Positions 6,467 through 13,356 of a stretch of DNA of 13,915 nucleotides are shown here, one piece after another. The translations under genes and the position numbers were made by a program. Position 1 is the first letter of the stretch. Each line of letters starts with the position of its first letter. The notes beneath the pieces were generated by a model. It was not told where the DNA came from. It searched no databases and saw only the letters and a list, made by a program, of their open reading frames with translations. This DNA comes from an uncultured Caldilineales bacterium. Lineage in GTDB: Bacteria; Chloroflexota; Anaerolineae; JAAEKA01. The DNA is taken from positions 1 to 13,915 of the forward strand of contig CALESQ010000052.1 in NCBI GenBank assembly GCA_937907455.1, in the 5' to 3' direction.

Positions 6467-7444
6467 CTAATACTCCTGTCGGAAGCGCCGTACCACCCAG
6501 CGGCTGATAATGTTGAGGATCATGGTCATGATGAACAGGGCAAAGGCAATGGCAAAAATGCTATCGTAGTCAATCGTTTGGTAGCTGAGGTCGCCGCCGC
6601 TGATGCGCACGATGTGGCCGGTCATGGTTTCCGCGGCCTTGAAGGGGTTGAGGAAGTTCAGCCCGTCCACGGCGTTGCCCCAATTGACGAAGTTGCGCGG
6701 CCCGGCGCCGGCAGCAATGGCGACTACCATCGTTTCACCGATGGCGCGCGACATGGCGACGATTACTGCGGCTGAGATGCCGGAGAGCGCCGCAGGCAAA
6801 ACCACGCGCAGGGCGGTTTCCAGCCGTGTGCTGCCCAGGCCGTAGGCGGCCTCACGCAGGGAGCGCGGCACCGCAGTCAGCGCGTCTTCACTCATGGAGC
6901 TGATTAACGGGATGATCAAGATGCCGATCACGATGCCCGCAGACGCAACATTGAAGACCTCGACGCGATCCTTGCCAAAGATGCTTTGCAGCAGGGGGGT
7001 CATAAATCCCAGCGCAAAGAAGCCATAGACCACGGTGGGAATGCCCGCCAGAATCTCCAACACCGGTTTGAGGATGTTGCGCGCCCGCGGCGACGCGTAC
7101 TCGCTCAGGTAAATGGCGATCATCAGCCCGATTGGCAGCGCCACCACCATGCCGATGGCACTGGTGAGCAGCGTGGCGTTGAACAAGGGGAAGATACCGA
7201 ACTTGAGGATTTGCGGTTGCCAGACAGTACCGGTGAAAAAGCCTTGCAGCGTCGGTTCCGGGCGGGCAAAGAACTTGATGGCGTCATAGATCAGCACCAG
7301 CACAATGCCCGCGGTGGTGAGTACCGATACCAGACCTGCAAACACCAAAAATGCACGGATCAGGGCCTCGCCGGTACGGGGACGTCGCCGCAAGTCAACG
7401 GATCGTTGCTCGAACGAGGCGGGGGGAGAAACAGATTGGGACAT
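6467..7444 (-). CDS. pstC: Phosphate ABC transporter permease PstC
   Basis: A 325-residue inner-membrane permease of ordinary length, forming the phosphate channel with PstA. It has about six hydrophobic helices (near 30-54, 87-113, 128-152, 167-185, 221-247 and 293-316). The cytoplasmic EAA loop that docks on PstB is SLREAAYGLGSTRLE (195-209), and SRAIGET (232-238) carries the conserved Arg and Glu found in the last helices of Pst permeases. Unlike PstA, its extracytoplasmic loops are short and carry no extra domain. The ATG is preceded by AAAGGA at about 8 nt. The stop is 2 bp from the pstA ATG, and the Shine-Dalgarno of pstA lies within its last codons. It is separated from pstS by a 196-bp spacer with two strong hairpins. 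Confidence 0.97.
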   Translation of the reverse strand: MSQSVSPPASFEQRSVDLRRRPRTGEALIRAFLVFAGLVSVLTTAGIVLVLIYDAIKFFARPEPTLQGFFTGTVWQPQILKFGIFPLFNATLLTSAIGMVVALPIGLMIAIYLSEYASPRARNILKPVLEILAGIPTVVYGFFALGFMTPLLQSIFGKDRVEVFNVASAGIVIGILIIPLISSMSEDALTAVPRSLREAAYGLGSTRLETALRVVLPAALSGISAAVIVAMSRAIGETMVVAIAAGAGPRNFVNWGNAVDGLNFLNPFKAAETMTGHIVRISGGDLSYQTIDYDSIFAIAFALFIMTMILNIISRWVVRRFRQEY

Positions 7445-7477
7445 CAGACAAGTCCTTTACGCGGTGTCCGCAAATGC

Positions 7478-7525
7478 AAAGAGTACAGAGAAATCAGGCG
7501 ATCCCTTGCGTTCTCTGCACTCTTT
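7478..7525 (-). other. Intercistronic hairpin 2 (pstS-pstC spacer, pstC-proximal)
   Basis: Arms 7478-7492 (AAAGAGTACAGAGAA) and 7511-7525 (TTCTCTGCACTCTTT) pair over 15 positions around an 18-nt loop. The single imperfect position is A-C on the plus strand but a G-U wobble in minus-strand RNA, the direction of the operon. No U-run follows, so it is not a standard intrinsic terminator. It probably acts as an mRNA-stabilising or processing stem downstream of pstS. Confidence 0.65.
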
Positions 7526-7573
7526 ACAGGTTGTTAGCGGTTCCACAAAGAAAGCCCAGCCGAGGTATCACCC

Positions 7574-7626
7574 CGAAGGGCACAGAGAATCGGATCGTTC
7601 AATCGTTGCCTTCTCTGTACCCTTCG
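7574..7626 (-). other. Intercistronic hairpin 1 (pstS-pstC spacer, pstS-proximal)
   Basis: Arms 7574-7589 (CGAAGGGCACAGAGAA) and 7611-7626 (TTCTCTGTACCCTTCG) pair over 16 positions around a 21-nt loop. The one imperfect position is again a G-U wobble only in minus-strand RNA. It begins 15 bp after the pstS stop and shares the CAGAGAA/TTCTCTG core with hairpin 2, so the two look like copies of one element. There is no U-run. A role in keeping pstS mRNA more abundant than pstCAB mRNA is an inference from position. Confidence 0.65.
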
Positions 7627-7640
7627 CGAAAGTGACCATG

Positions 7641-9647
7641 TTATTGGCCGATTACAGCTTGCAAAGCAGCTTTTGCCCCATTAAAAGCGTCTTCAGAAGC
7701 CGGGAAGTAGCCGACTTCGATGATGACGTCGTTGACATTGGTTAAAGCGAAGTTGAGGAAGGCAGCGACCTGGGGCTTGCTGGTGAGGATGCTGGCATCA
7801 GAGTACATGAAAAGGGGGCGGGCCAGGGCATAGTCACCGGCGTCCACAGCGGCGGCGTTGGGTACAACGCCTTCGATTGCGGCAGCCTTGAGCTTGCCTT
7901 CGTTTTCCTGGAAGTAGGCGAAGCCGAAGTAACCGATGGCGTACTTGTCGCCTTCGACGCCCTGAACGAGGACGTTGTCATCTTCGGAGAGTTGCAGGTT
8001 GGCTGCGCCGAGGATGGCTTCTTCGCCGCCATCGCCGTAGGCTTTGTCCATGACTGCTTCCACGAAGTAGTCATAGGTGCCGGAGTCAGTGCCGGGGGAG
8101 AAGCGTTTGATCGGCTGGGCAGGCCAGGCCGGGTTGACGTCGGACCAGTTGGTGGCGTCGGGGGAGAAGAGCTTGGCCAGCTCGGCCAGGGTAATGCCGG
8201 TTTCGCCGATCCAGTCGTTGGCCGGGTTGACAACCACAGCCAGGGCGTCGGTGCCGACGCGGAATTCGATGGGGGTGCGGCCAATGGCCTTGCAGCTTTC
8301 GATTTCGCTGTCTTTGATAGCGCGAGAGGCGTTGGCGATGTCGGTCTCGCCTGCCACGCAGAAGCGCTCGAAGCCAGCGCCGGAGCCGATGGAGTCAATG
8401 GTGATGTTGCCGCTGTAGCCTTCATCAATGAAGCGCTCGGCCAGGGCCTCGGCCAGCGGGAAGACGGTGGAGGAACCGGCGGTGATGATGTCGCCCGTCA
8501 CTTCCAGCGGATTGACTTCCGGTAACATCGCTGCACCTGCCGCGCTGCTGGCTTCCGGCATGACACCACCGGTGGCATCCATCCACCCCTGCTTGGCCGC
8601 GTTGAGGGCATCAGTCGCCGCTGGGAAGTAGCCGACTTCGATGATGACGTCGTTGACATTGGTCAAAGCGAAGTTGAGGAAGGCAGCGACCTGGGGCTTG
8701 CTGGTGAGGATGCTGGCATCAGAGTACATGAAAAGGGGGCGGGCCAGGGCATAGTCACCGGCGTCCACAGCGGCGGCGTTGGGTACAACGCCTTCGATTG
8801 CGGCAGCCTTGAGCTTGCCTTCGTTTTCCTGGAAGTAGGCGAAGCCGAAGTAACCGATGGCGTACTTGTCGCCTTCGACGCCCTGAACGAGGACGTTGTC
8901 ATCTTCGGAGAGTTGCAGGTTGGCTGCGCCGAGGATGGCTTCTTCGCCGCCATCGCCGTAGGCTTTGTCCATGACTGCTTCCACGAAGTAGTCATAGGTG
9001 CCGGAGTCAGTGCCGGGGGAGAAGCGTTTGATCGGCTGGGCAGGCCAGGCCGGGTTGACGTCGGACCAGTTGGTGGCGTCGGGGGAGAAGAGCTTGGCCA
9101 GCTCGGCCAGGGTAATGCCGGTTTCGCCGATCCAGTCGTTGGCCGGGTTGACAACCACAGCCAGGGCGTCGGTGCCGACGCGGAATTCGATGGGGGTGCG
9201 GCCAATGGCCTTGCAGCTTTCGATTTCGCTGTCTTTGATAGCGCGAGAGGCGTTGGCGATGTCGGTCTCGCCTGCCACGCAGAAGCGCTCGAAGCCAGCG
9301 CCGGAGCCGATGGAGTCAATGGTGATGTTGCCGCTGTAGCCTTCATCAATGAAGCGCTCGGCCAGGGCCTCGGCCAGCGGGAAGACGGTGGAGGAACCGG
9401 CGGTGATGATGTCGCCCGTCACTTCCAGCGGATTGACTTCCGGTAACATCGCTGCACCTGCCGCAGTGGCAGCTTGGGTAGCGGTTGGTGCGGCAGCCGG
9501 GACAGTGGCTTCAACCGCGGGCGCGCTCGTTGCAGCGGGTTGTGCCGCAGGCGCGGAAGTGGCCGTGGGCGCGGCGCTTTGTCCACCGCAGGCAGCCAAA
9601 AGCAGAGCCATGATAAACAGGCTCGTTATCAAGAGACGGGTTCGCAT
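7641..9647 (-). CDS. pstS: Phosphate-binding lipoprotein PstS with two tandem binding domains
   Basis: A 668-residue protein, about twice the usual PstS length. It has a lipoprotein signal (residues 1-20, lipobox LAAC with Cys20 as the lipid anchor) and an Ala/Pro/Thr/Ser linker (21-66). Two PstS domains follow, at about 67-345 and 374 to the end, repeating with a period of 307 residues. In domain 1 the phosphate contacts expected from known PstS structures are visible: GSSTVF (84-89), SIGSGAG (112-118), Asp129, Arg208 and DSGT (214-217). Domain 2 repeats all of them. Each domain has a Cys pair (123 and 145 in domain 1) that could form a disulfide. Only the tails differ after YFPA (340-343): domain 1 runs into a 27-residue linker and domain 2 into a short C-terminus. 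I chose the ATG at 9647 because AAGGAG lies 9 nt upstream and the lipoprotein signal begins there. Starts at 9689 and 9719 would run through the likely promoter. It should sit on the outer face of the membrane and feed PstC-PstA. Confidence 0.96.
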   Translation of the reverse strand: MRTRLLITSLFIMALLLAACGGQSAAPTATSAPAAQPAATSAPAVEATVPAAAPTATQAATAAGAAMLPEVNPLEVTGDIITAGSSTVFPLAEALAERFIDEGYSGNITIDSIGSGAGFERFCVAGETDIANASRAIKDSEIESCKAIGRTPIEFRVGTDALAVVVNPANDWIGETGITLAELAKLFSPDATNWSDVNPAWPAQPIKRFSPGTDSGTYDYFVEAVMDKAYGDGGEEAILGAANLQLSEDDNVLVQGVEGDKYAIGYFGFAYFQENEGKLKAAAIEGVVPNAAAVDAGDYALARPLFMYSDASILTSKPQVAAFLNFALTNVNDVIIEVGYFPAATDALNAAKQGWMDATGGVMPEASSAAGAAMLPEVNPLEVTGDIITAGSSTVFPLAEALAERFIDEGYSGNITIDSIGSGAGFERFCVAGETDIANASRAIKDSEIESCKAIGRTPIEFRVGTDALAVVVNPANDWIGETGITLAELAKLFSPDATNWSDVNPAWPAQPIKRFSPGTDSGTYDYFVEAVMDKAYGDGGEEAILGAANLQLSEDDNVLVQGVEGDKYAIGYFGFAYFQENEGKLKAAAIEGVVPNAAAVDAGDYALARPLFMYSDASILTSKPQVAAFLNFALTNVNDVIIEVGYFPASEDAFNGAKAALQAVIGQ
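7702..8543 (-). repeat. pstS internal direct repeat, copy 2 (C-terminal domain)
   Basis: 842 bp aligned without gaps with 8623-9464 at an offset of 921 bp. I see a single difference: T at 7743 versus C at 8664, a silent Leu TTA/TTG change. Identity ends abruptly at both sides (mismatch at 7701 versus 8622 and at 8544 versus 9465). The 79-bp piece between the copies (8544-8622) encodes the inter-domain linker and is unique. Confidence 0.97.
8623..9464 (-). repeat. pstS internal direct repeat, copy 1 (N-terminal domain)
   Basis: Partner of 7702-8543, identical except for one silent base. The near-zero divergence contrasts with the roughly half-conserved third copy inside pstA. It therefore indicates either a very recent duplication or ongoing gene conversion between the two domains. 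Confidence 0.97.
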
Positions 9648-9695
9648 AAGAGTCTTCTCCTTGAGGGTGTTTGATTTTTGAAACGTCATGCCCTC

Positions 9696-9701
9696 AGTGT
9701 A
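9696..9701 (-). promoter_or_regulatory. pstS: Possible -10 element of the pstS promoter
   Basis: On the minus strand this reads TACACT (4 of 6 matches to TATAAT), 48 bp upstream of the pstS ATG and just downstream of the TTAA array. No good -35 lies 16-18 bp upstream. That is the pattern expected when a response regulator such as PhoB replaces -35 contact. The site is weak on sequence alone. Confidence 0.35.
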
Positions 9702-9709
9702 GCATTCCC

Positions 9710-9773
9710 CGATTAACACCCCATCACAACAGGTTTAACAGCAAGCTATGCTTTGTTTAACAACAGGTTAAGG
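9710..9773 (-). promoter_or_regulatory. pstS: Pho-box-like array of 11-bp-phased TTAA repeats
   Basis: TTAA cores occur at 9713, 9735, 9757 and 9768, spaced 22, 22 and 11 bp apart, all in one 11-bp phase; the two intervening positions (9724 and 9746) are degenerate. Read on the minus strand in 8-bp boxes with 3-bp spacers, they are CTTAACCT, GTTAAACA, CATAGCTT, GTTAAACC, TGTGATGG and GTTAATCG. The first equals the cyanobacterial Pho-box consensus; the plus-strand TTAACA form resembles the Bacillus PhoP box. The array ends about 60 bp upstream of the pstS ATG. The likely binder is the PhoB encoded about 2 kb away. Confidence 0.65.
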
Positions 9774-9888
9774 CGGCCGGTTCCGCCGGTTGAGGTGGCC
9801 CTCTGCGGCCGTAGTGAAACCTTACAGGCGGCAAGCCGCGAATCGCACGGCCGAAGCTTGCAGCTCTGAACTGTTTACTGTTTACTAC
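9774..9888. other. phoR-pstS spacer, GC-rich palindromes and a microsatellite
   Basis: No gene is seen here. Close to the Pho-box array are short GC-rich inverted pairs (for example GGCGG/CCGCC around 9772-9787, and GCGGC/GCCGC around 9828-9839, nested with GCAAGC/GCTTGC around 9832-9862). None has a U-run, so a phoR terminator is possible but not demonstrated. Next to the phoR stop is a short tandem repeat of TGTTTAC (about 9869-9886). Confidence 0.4.
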
Positions 9889-11658
9889 TTACTGCTCCCC
9901 GTTCCCCGCCGCCGGCAGCGTGAAGCTGAAGACGCTGCCACGGCCCTCCTCGCTCTGCACGGTGATGCGCCCGCCGTGACTCTCTACCAAGTGGCGGGCG
10001 ATGGACAGCCCCAACCCGGTGCCGCCGCTGCCGCGCGCCCGGTCACCCTTGAAGAAACGTTCGAATATGCGCGGCAGATCGCGCGCAGAAATGCCTGCGC
10101 CCGTGTCACGCACAGTTACCGCAGCCAGGGCAGCATCTGCCGCGGAGCGACCTGCACTTATGGTCACTGCGCCCCCCGCCGGAGTGAATTTAATGGCGTT
10201 TTGCACCAGGTTGGTGACCACCTGTTGAATGCGTTCTACATCAGCCAGTACCTTGGGCGCCTCTGGCGTTACCTCGACAGTCAGTGCTACTTGGGCGCGG
10301 GCCGCCAGGGCAGCCAGCCGCTCCACCGGCGGCAGCACGATCTCCTCTAACGTGGCGGGCTTTAGACGCAGTGCCACTTGCCCCGATTCGATGCGCGACA
10401 GCTCCAGCAGCTCCTGCACCATCTGCGTGAGGGCATCAATCTCGGTTTCCATGCTGGCAAGGAAGCGTTCGGCCGCGGGCGGGTCGTCCAGGGCTCCGCC
10501 GCTCAGCGTTTCTGCCAGGATTTTCAGCGAAGCCAGCGGCGTGCGCAGCTCGTGCGAGATGTTGCTGATGAAGTCGCGGCGCACTGTCTCCAGGCGGCGG
10601 ATGGGCGAGAGATCTTGCACGACAAGCAAATAGGCGCGGCTGCCTGCTTCTTGAAATGGGGTGATAATCACTTGCCAGAAAATGCCTTCGCGCTCCAGCT
10701 CTATCGCTGCGCTTTGACTTTGCCCGCTGCTGCGGCAACGCTGCCACAGCTCGATGATCTGGTGATGGCGCACTACCTGGGCAAAGGCAGCCCCGCGCGC
10801 GTTTTCAGCCGATGTGTTCAGCAGCCGCATGGCCGCAGGGTTGATCAACTGTACCTGGCCGCGGGCGTCAGCGATCAGCACGCCGTCGGCCATAGTCTGT
10901 AACATGGTGGCCAGTCGCCCGCGCTCTTCGGTGAGACGGGTTACCTGGTCGTTTAACTCGTCGGCCATGCGGTTGAAGGCTGTGGTGAGATGTCCCACCT
11001 CGCGGTAGCTGCTGCCTTGGGCGCGTGTGCTGAAGTCGCCCGCGGTCATGCGATCAGCCACGTCTGTGAGCTGTTCGATGGGGCGCACAATGCGCCGGGC
11101 AATCCACAGCGTAAGCAGCAGCGCCAGCAGCGCAGCCACGCCCGCGGCCACCAGCAGCGGGCGGCGCAGCCGATCCAGCCCCGCGTTGACGGCATCCAGC
11201 GGCAGGGCCACGCGTGCCACACCGACAATCGTCCCTTGCTGGCGGATGGGAGCTGCGCCGTACATCATGTTCTGATCCAGTGAGTTGCTTCGGCGCAGGC
11301 TGATTTCTTCGTGCCCCTGCAAAGCAGCCTGCACTTCTGGTCGGTCTGTGTGGTTGGTCATCTGGCTGCGATCGCGATGCGATTCGGCCAAGACGCTGCC
11401 ATCCAGCGCAATAATCGTCACCCGGCCCTCTACCAGATCGGCCCAGGCGCGGGCAGCCGCATCCAGGTCAGCGCCTGTGGCCTCAGCTAATGGCGCGGGG
11501 GCAGCTGCGGCGATCAGCCGTGCCTCGGCCAGCAGCATGGTGCGCAGCCCGGCGCGATACTCTGCCCCGGCCTGCGCACCGGCAAAGGCAATCAGCCCCA
11601 GCAGCGTTGCCAGGGTGAGAATCATGTAGGGGATGGTGATACGCCAACGGAGGGACAT
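9889..11658 (-). CDS. phoR: Phosphate regulon sensor histidine kinase PhoR
   Basis: A 589-residue membrane histidine kinase. The order is TM1 (about 8-28), an extracytoplasmic sensor region of about 135 residues, TM2 (about 166-187), HAMP (about 188-240), a PAS domain starting at TMLQTMADGVLIAD (251-264) and ending near 350, HisKA with the H-box FISNISHELRTPLASLK (363-379; His369 is the phosphorylation site), and a HATPase domain with N-box NLVQNAIKF (483-491), G1 DTGAGI (518-523) and G2 GTGLGLSI (546-553). It phosphorylates PhoB when phosphate is scarce; PhoU and the Pst complex normally restrain it, probably through the PAS domain. Escherichia coli PhoR has almost no external domain, whereas this one has a Cache-sized one, so it might also sense an external ligand. 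It starts 30 bp after the phoB stop with no clear Shine-Dalgarno. The gene name rests on the neighbouring phoB and pst genes. Confidence 0.9.
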   Translation of the reverse strand: MSLRWRITIPYMILTLATLLGLIAFAGAQAGAEYRAGLRTMLLAEARLIAAAAPAPLAEATGADLDAAARAWADLVEGRVTIIALDGSVLAESHRDRSQMTNHTDRPEVQAALQGHEEISLRRSNSLDQNMMYGAAPIRQQGTIVGVARVALPLDAVNAGLDRLRRPLLVAAGVAALLALLLTLWIARRIVRPIEQLTDVADRMTAGDFSTRAQGSSYREVGHLTTAFNRMADELNDQVTRLTEERGRLATMLQTMADGVLIADARGQVQLINPAAMRLLNTSAENARGAAFAQVVRHHQIIELWQRCRSSGQSQSAAIELEREGIFWQVIITPFQEAGSRAYLLVVQDLSPIRRLETVRRDFISNISHELRTPLASLKILAETLSGGALDDPPAAERFLASMETEIDALTQMVQELLELSRIESGQVALRLKPATLEEIVLPPVERLAALAARAQVALTVEVTPEAPKVLADVERIQQVVTNLVQNAIKFTPAGGAVTISAGRSAADAALAAVTVRDTGAGISARDLPRIFERFFKGDRARGSGGTGLGLSIARHLVESHGGRITVQSEEGRGSVFSFTLPAAGNGEQ

Positions 11659-11688
11659 GGGCGGGAAGACTGTTTACTGGTTACCGTG

Positions 11689-12393
11689 CTATCCTTCAAA
11701 CCTATACCCCGCACCGCGCACGGTGACGAGGCGTACAGGAGCGCTGGGGTCGCTTTCGATCTTTTCACGCAGCCAGCGGATGTGAACATCTACAGTGCGG
11801 CTGCCACCGTCGAAATCCCAGCCCCAGACGCGTTCCAGGATCAATTCGCGCGAGAGGGTTAGCCCGCGCTGGCGCGCCATGAAGAGCAGCAGGTCATATT
11901 CTTTGGGTTTGAGGGCAACTACTTCGCCGTTTTTGCGCAATTCGTGGCGGCTTTCGTCCAGCGTCAGGTCATCGAAGACCAGCGGCGAGGCAGATTGGGC
12001 GTCCTGCGCGGCCAGCTCTTCGCGGATCAGGCGCTCGCGGCGCAGCAGGGCTTTGACGCGCGCCAGCAGTTCGCGCAGGCTGAATGGCTTAGTCATGTAG
12101 TCATCGGCACCCACCTCCAGTCCGACGACCTTGTCTACCTCGTCGTCGCGCGCGGTGAGCATCAAAATGGCTGCGTTCATTTCGCGGCGCAGCACGCGGC
12201 ATACCTCGAACCCATCCAGACCCGGCAGCATCACATCGAGAATGACGGCTGCGGGACGCTCTTGCCGTGCTAATTCCACAGCCATATAGCCATCTTCGGC
12301 TTGCAGCACCTCGTAGCCTTGTTTTTGCAGGTTATAGGCCAGCGTTTGCCGCAGGATCAATTCGTCCTCAACCACCAGAATTTTGATCGTCAT
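11689..12393 (-). CDS. phoB: Phosphate regulon response regulator PhoB
   Basis: A 234-residue OmpR/PhoB-type response regulator. The receiver domain (about 3-120) has the acidic pocket Glu9-Asp10, the phosphoacceptor Asp53 in ILDVMLPGLDG (51-61), Thr80 and Lys102 (in TKPFS). The winged-helix DNA-binding domain covers about 137-232, with LKPKEYDLLLFMA (161-173) and the recognition-helix region SRTVDVHIRWLREKI (198-212). When phosphorylated by PhoR it should bind direct repeats of 11-bp phase, which are present upstream of pstS. The ATG overlaps the stop of the upstream hydrolase gene (ATGA) and no strong Shine-Dalgarno is seen, so translation is probably coupled to that gene. Naming as PhoB rather than another family member relies on the pst/phoU context. 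Confidence 0.92.
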   Translation of the reverse strand: MTIKILVVEDELILRQTLAYNLQKQGYEVLQAEDGYMAVELARQERPAAVILDVMLPGLDGFEVCRVLRREMNAAILMLTARDDEVDKVVGLEVGADDYMTKPFSLRELLARVKALLRRERLIREELAAQDAQSASPLVFDDLTLDESRHELRKNGEVVALKPKEYDLLLFMARQRGLTLSRELILERVWGWDFDGGSRTVDVHIRWLREKIESDPSAPVRLVTVRGAGYRFEG

Positions 12394-13262
12394 GCTGTTG
12401 CTTCAGTCAGGAAATCCAGCAACAGGGTGTTGACTTGCTCTGGCTCTTCGTGCTGCACGAAGTGACCGGCCTCTTCGAGGAATACCAGTCGGCCCGTGTC
12501 GCACAGTTCTATGCTGGGCTGAGCCAGCTCGCGCCCCAGGGCAATGTCCTGGGCACCCCAGATCATCAGCGTAGGCACGCGGATGCGACCCAGACTAGCC
12601 AGCTTACCTTGTCCGCGCAGCGCGGCGCGATACCAGTTGAGCATGGCGGTGATGGCACCCGCCTGGCTCCAAGCCCCGCGATAGCCCCCGATCTGCTCTG
12701 GTGTCCATGTGCCCCGGCGCGTGCTGCCTTTCAGGGTGCGGACGGCGTTGCGCCAGTTGTTGGCGGCCAGACTTGATTCGGGCACACGGGGAAGCTGGAA
12801 GAAGAACATGTACCAGCTTCGGCGGAGCTGCCGCCAGGAATGCAGCAGGGCGCGGAACATCACCGCGGTATGCGGCACGTTGAGGATTGCCAGCTTGCTC
12901 AGTCGGTCAGGGTGCATGCCGGCCACCCACCAGGCCACGGCTGCGCCCCAATCGTGGCCTACCAGCGCCACCTGACGGTAGCCCAGCGCATCCAGCAGAC
13001 CGATGACATCATCCATCAGATGGGTGATGCGGTAGGCCGCCACGCCGCGCGGCTTGCTGCTGAGGTTATAGCCGCGCTGATCAGGCACGATCACGCGGTA
13101 GCCAGCCGCGGCCAGCGCGGGAATTTGGCGCTGCCAGCCGCCCCAGTACTCGGGAAAGCCATGCAGCAGCACCACCGGTGGGCCATCCGCCGGTCCGGCC
13201 AGCGCCACATGCAGAGTAATGCCGTTGGTTGCAATGTGCGTAAACTCAATAGAGGGGTTCAT
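12390..13262 (-). CDS. Alpha/beta hydrolase, epoxide-hydrolase-like
   Basis: A 290-residue alpha/beta-hydrolase with the pattern of soluble epoxide hydrolases. It has the oxyanion-hole motif HGFPEYWGGW (34-43), DQRGYNLSSKP (61-71), the nucleophile elbow GHDWGAAVAW (102-111, nucleophile Asp104), a cap domain with two candidate epoxide-activating tyrosines (Tyr151 in the WYMFFFQLP segment and Tyr211 in NWYRA), the acid Asp239 (WGAQD) and the catalytic His267 (EEAGHFVQHE). An Asp nucleophile also fits haloacetate dehalogenases, but the cap tyrosines favour an epoxide hydrolase. The physiological substrate is unknown. It is the first gene of the phoBR transcript, overlapping phoB by 4 bp, with a good promoter about 70 bp upstream. 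It has no evident link to phosphate and no Shine-Dalgarno before the ATG. Confidence 0.85.
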   Translation of the reverse strand: MNPSIEFTHIATNGITLHVALAGPADGPPVVLLHGFPEYWGGWQRQIPALAAAGYRVIVPDQRGYNLSSKPRGVAAYRITHLMDDVIGLLDALGYRQVALVGHDWGAAVAWWVAGMHPDRLSKLAILNVPHTAVMFRALLHSWRQLRRSWYMFFFQLPRVPESSLAANNWRNAVRTLKGSTRRGTWTPEQIGGYRGAWSQAGAITAMLNWYRAALRGQGKLASLGRIRVPTLMIWGAQDIALGRELAQPSIELCDTGRLVFLEEAGHFVQHEEPEQVNTLLLDFLTEATA

Positions 13263-13267
13263 GGGGA

Positions 13268-13310
13268 GTAGGATAGTGAGCGAGTGAGAGAGTAAAATAG
13301 TGTAATGGTA
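13268..13310. repeat. Short degenerate tandem repeat in the hydrolase leader
   Basis: A purine-rich run of degenerate GAGTGAGA/AGTAAAATAGTG-like units lies just upstream of the hydrolase ATG, inside its predicted 5' leader. It is of the same style as the microsatellites at 3320-3356, 9869-9886 and 11669-11683. On the coding strand it is pyrimidine-rich (ACTCTCTCACTCGCTCACT), leaving the leader without a Shine-Dalgarno. Confidence 0.5.
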
Positions 13311-13328
13311 AAAGCGCCAGCAATGTTT

Positions 13329-13356
13329 ATTCTACGTAGATCAGGTACTATGACAA
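13329..13356 (-). promoter_or_regulatory. Predicted sigma70-type promoter of the hydrolase-phoB-phoR operon
   Basis: On the minus strand, TTGTCA (13356-13351) and TAGAAT (13334-13329) each match the consensus -35 and -10 at 5 of 6 positions, with a 16-bp spacer. Transcription would start near 13322, giving a leader of about 60 nt before the hydrolase ATG. An inverted repeat (13332-13380) overlaps the promoter. No phased Pho-box repeat is seen here. Confidence 0.55.

Noticed and set aside
7478..7626. Intrinsic terminators between pstS and pstC
   Set aside because: Neither hairpin is followed by a U-run on the transcribed strand, so I list them as RNA stems instead.
7742..9349. Two identical 228-residue frames (7742-8428 and 8663-9349) and their plus-strand partners
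   Set aside because: They are out-of-frame readings of the duplicated pstS DNA; they are identical only because the underlying repeat is.
9647..9719. Longer N-terminus for PstS (starts at 9719 or 9689)
   Set aside because: It would place 14-24 residues before the lipoprotein signal and run through the predicted promoter; the ATG at 9647 has its own AAGGAG.
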